This document shows positions 62,292-64,000 of a DNA stretch of 64,000 bases, one piece after another. Below the pieces are notes generated by a model. It worked only from the letters and a program-made list of their open reading frames with translations. It did not search any database and was not told the origin of the DNA. Position 1 is the stretch's first letter; each line of letters opens with the position of its first letter. The translations under genes and the position numbers were made by a program. The DNA comes from Streptomyces sp. NBC_00448 (GTDB taxonomy: Bacteria; Actinomycetota; Actinomycetes; Streptomycetales; Streptomycetaceae): positions 4,883,001 to 4,947,000 of the forward strand of contig NZ_CP107913.1 of the NCBI RefSeq assembly GCF_036014115.1. Direction: 5' to 3'.

Positions 62292-62672
62292 ATGAAGAAT
62301 TTCGTCGTCAAGACCCTGGCGAACGCCGGGGCCCTGGGCGTTGCCGTGTGGCTGCTCAAGGACATCACGCTCACCGGTCATTCGGCGTGGCGCGAAGCAC
62401 TGACGCTCATACTCGTCGCCCTGGTCTTCGGCGTGGTGAACTGGCTGGTGAAGCCGGTCGTCAAGGTGCTGTCGTTTCCGCTGTTCATCCTCACCCTGGG
62501 CCTGATCACCATCGTGGTGAACGCGCTGATGCTGCTGTTGACCTCGTGGCTGGCCGGCCGGCTCAGTCTGAAGTTCCACGTGCACGGCTTCTGGACGGCC
62601 GTGCTCGGCGGCCTGATCGTCAGCGTCGTCGCGTGGGCGCTGCACCTCGTCCTTCCGGACGAGGACGACTGA
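62292..62672 (+). CDS. Phage-holin-family (PF04020-type) small membrane protein
   Basis: The protein has 126 residues with four predicted helices. It has the family signature VNWLVKPVVKVLSFPL and the pattern LGLITIVVNALMLLL. Despite the name, this family is chromosomal in most bacteria and is not evidence of a prophage. The ATG at 62292 starts MKNFVVKTLANAGALG. It reads into the PLP gene 47 bp later. Confidence 0.87.
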   Translation: MKNFVVKTLANAGALGVAVWLLKDITLTGHSAWREALTLILVALVFGVVNWLVKPVVKVLSFPLFILTLGLITIVVNALMLLLTSWLAGRLSLKFHVHGFWTAVLGGLIVSVVAWALHLVLPDEDD

Positions 62673-62719
62673 GCACCGACCCGAGCGAGCACCGAGGAGA
62701 CATGAAGGATGAGGACCGC

Positions 62720-63874
62720 ATGACGCAGGATCGCACGGCAGAGGACCAGGTCGGCGACAGCACCCGCAGCGTGCACGCCGGCCGCCCCGAGGCCCGGCCG
62801 TACGAGCCGTCGCTGCCCGGCCCGGTCTTCGTCTCGCACTACCACCTGCCAGGCGAGCCCACCGGTCCGTATGTCTACGGCCGGGACGACAACCCCACCT
62901 GGGACCTGCTGGAGCAAGCGATCGCGGAACTGGAGGCACCGGGCGACCCGGAGGCCAGCACGCTCTCGTTCGCCTCCGGCATGGGGGCGATCTCGGCGGT
63001 GCTGCTGTCGCAGGTGCGTTCCGGCGAGGTGGTCGTCCTGCCGTCGGACTGCTACCAGACGACACGCGCGCTGGTGGAGCGCCTGGAGTCGTACGGCGTG
63101 CAGGTGCGGATGGCGCCGACCGCCGGCGACGCGCAACTCCCGCTGCTGGAGGGCGCCCGGCTGGTGTGGCTGGAGAGCCCGTCCAACCCCGAACTGGACG
63201 TGTGCGACATCCGGCGGCTGGCCGACGCCGCCCACGCGGCGGGCGCGCTGGTCGCCGTGGACAACACGCTGGCCACGCCGCTGGGCCAGCGGCCGCTCGC
63301 CCTGGGCGCGGACTTCTCCGTGGCCAGCGGCACCAAGGCGCTCAACGGCCACGGCGACCTGCTGATGGGGTACGTCACGACGCGGAGCGCCGAACTGGCC
63401 GACTCCGTACGCAAGTGGCGCAAGACGGTGGGCGCCATCCCGGGGCCGATGGAGACCTGGCTGGCGCATCGCTCGCTGGCCACGCTCGCGCTGCGGGTGG
63501 ACCGCCAGGCGGACAACGCGCTGGCACTCGCCCGCGCCCTGCTGGAGCGGCCCGAGGTGACGGGGGTACGGCACCCGGGGCTGCCCACCGACCCCTCGCA
63601 CGAGGTGGCGGTGACACAGATGCGCCGCTTCGGCAGCGTGGTGTCCTTCACGCTGCCCGACCGGGAGCACGCGGAACGCTTTCTCGGCGCGCTGCGGATG
63701 ACCTCGGAGGCGACGAGCTTCGGCAGCGTGCAGTGCACCGCCGAGCGCCGGGCCCGCTGGGGCGGCGACGCGGTGGCACCGGGCTTCATCCGCTTCTCGG
63801 TGGGCGTGGAGGACCCGGACGACATCGTGGCCGACGTGGTCCGTGCGCTCGACGAGGCCGCGCGGCAGCAGTAG
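62720..63874 (+). CDS. Cystathionine gamma-lyase-type PLP enzyme
   Basis: This 384-residue enzyme is of the Cys/Met-metabolism PLP family. It shows the TRSVHAGRPEARPYEPS start, SFASGMGAISAVLL, LESPSNPELDVCDI, and the PLP lysine in SVASGTKALNGHGDLL, with the substrate-side arginine near the C-terminus (IRFSVGVEDPDDI). It probably cleaves cystathionine to cysteine, or acts on a related sulfur substrate. The ATG at 62720 is preferred (GAGGA 4 nt upstream); an ATG at 62702 adds six residues. It lies downstream of the holin-family gene. Confidence 0.9.
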   Translation: MTQDRTAEDQVGDSTRSVHAGRPEARPYEPSLPGPVFVSHYHLPGEPTGPYVYGRDDNPTWDLLEQAIAELEAPGDPEASTLSFASGMGAISAVLLSQVRSGEVVVLPSDCYQTTRALVERLESYGVQVRMAPTAGDAQLPLLEGARLVWLESPSNPELDVCDIRRLADAAHAAGALVAVDNTLATPLGQRPLALGADFSVASGTKALNGHGDLLMGYVTTRSAELADSVRKWRKTVGAIPGPMETWLAHRSLATLALRVDRQADNALALARALLERPEVTGVRHPGLPTDPSHEVAVTQMRRFGSVVSFTLPDREHAERFLGALRMTSEATSFGSVQCTAERRARWGGDAVAPGFIRFSVGVEDPDDIVADVVRALDEAARQQ

Positions 63875-63905
63875 CGCTGTCGCACCGCACGGCTAGCGTG
63901 AGGGC

Positions 63906-64000
63906 ATGACCAAGTCAGCGAACGGGTCGGCCCCGGCGGGCCTCATCGACGTCCTGCGACCGTATGTGGAAGACGGCACCCTGCCCGGCGCGGTCGGCCT
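63906..64000 (+). CDS. Serine hydrolase (beta-lactamase-like), N-terminus only
   Basis: Only about 31 codons are visible before the window ends. The peptide MTKSANGSAPAGLIDVLRPY then VEDGTLPGAVGL is the usual start of class C beta-lactamase-related serine hydrolases (LRPYVEDGTLPGAVGLVA-type pattern). The catalytic SxxK is beyond the window. It is 31 bp downstream of the PLP gene, in the same direction. Confidence 0.6.
   Translation, partial: MTKSANGSAPAGLIDVLRPYVEDGTLPGAVG

Noticed and set aside
62292-62672. Prophage marker (holin-family gene)
   Set aside because: This family is a normal chromosomal membrane family, and no other phage gene is nearby.

Overview
This is a high-GC actinobacterial chromosome segment, almost certainly from Streptomyces or a close relative. 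The evidence is the strong GC bias, frequent GTG starts, translationally coupled operons, twin-arginine and lipoprotein exports, a fused cydDC gene, and parS-type sites of Streptomyces form. From memory, the gene order (thiC ... cydA-cydB-cydDC ... serS-pheA ... copper genes ... pepP ... htrA) matches the origin-proximal core of the S. coelicolor chromosome. This was not checked by alignment. The DnaA-box cluster and the parS-type sites also fit an origin-proximal location.

Layout. 1-12.5 kb: a nitroreductase start, a tRNA-Ser, an HtrA-like protease, a glycerophosphodiesterase, two RsbW-type ATP-binding proteins, a SEC-C protein, a prim-pol protein, a SpoIIE-type phosphatase and aminopeptidase P. 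12.8-19.6 kb: a copper-handling operon (membrane protein, YcnI, SCO1, PCuAC, CopC-CopD, Tat-exported DyP peroxidase). 19.7-23.5 kb: pheA, a 0.65-kb spacer with a cluster of DnaA boxes, serS and a HAD phosphatase. 23.5-28 kb: a rhomboid-like protein and a four-gene ABC-2 export operon. 28.1-32.2 kb: an EphD-like hydrolase/dehydrogenase fusion, a metal-dependent hydrolase and a MerR regulator.

32.3-44.2 kb looks like an accessory island. It starts at an intact LLM-class (F420/flavin) oxidoreductase gene. Next comes a small module: a CcbP-like protein, an unrecognised protein and a VapBC-like antitoxin/PIN toxin pair. Then comes a complete four-gene Wadjet (JetABCD) plasmid-defence operon of the DUF2397/DUF2398/SMC/DUF2399 kind. 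The Wadjet operon is bracketed by two truncated copies of the 5' part of the LLM gene, in the same orientation and 8.7 kb apart. Both end at the same position with the same kind of short replaced tail. This is the most unusual structure in the window.

44.2-64 kb returns to core genes: a HAD phosphatase, the cytochrome bd operon (cydA-cydB-cydDC, with a Rex operator upstream and parS sites at the cydDC start), an HisC/Pat-type aminotransferase, a LacI-family regulator, a metallophosphatase, thiC under a TPP riboswitch, a YibE/F membrane protein, small membrane proteins, a cupin, a cystathionine gamma-lyase-type enzyme and the start of a serine hydrolase. No transposase, integrase, CRISPR array, rRNA or biosynthetic cluster was found. 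All functional statements rest on reading motifs by eye. No database search was run.
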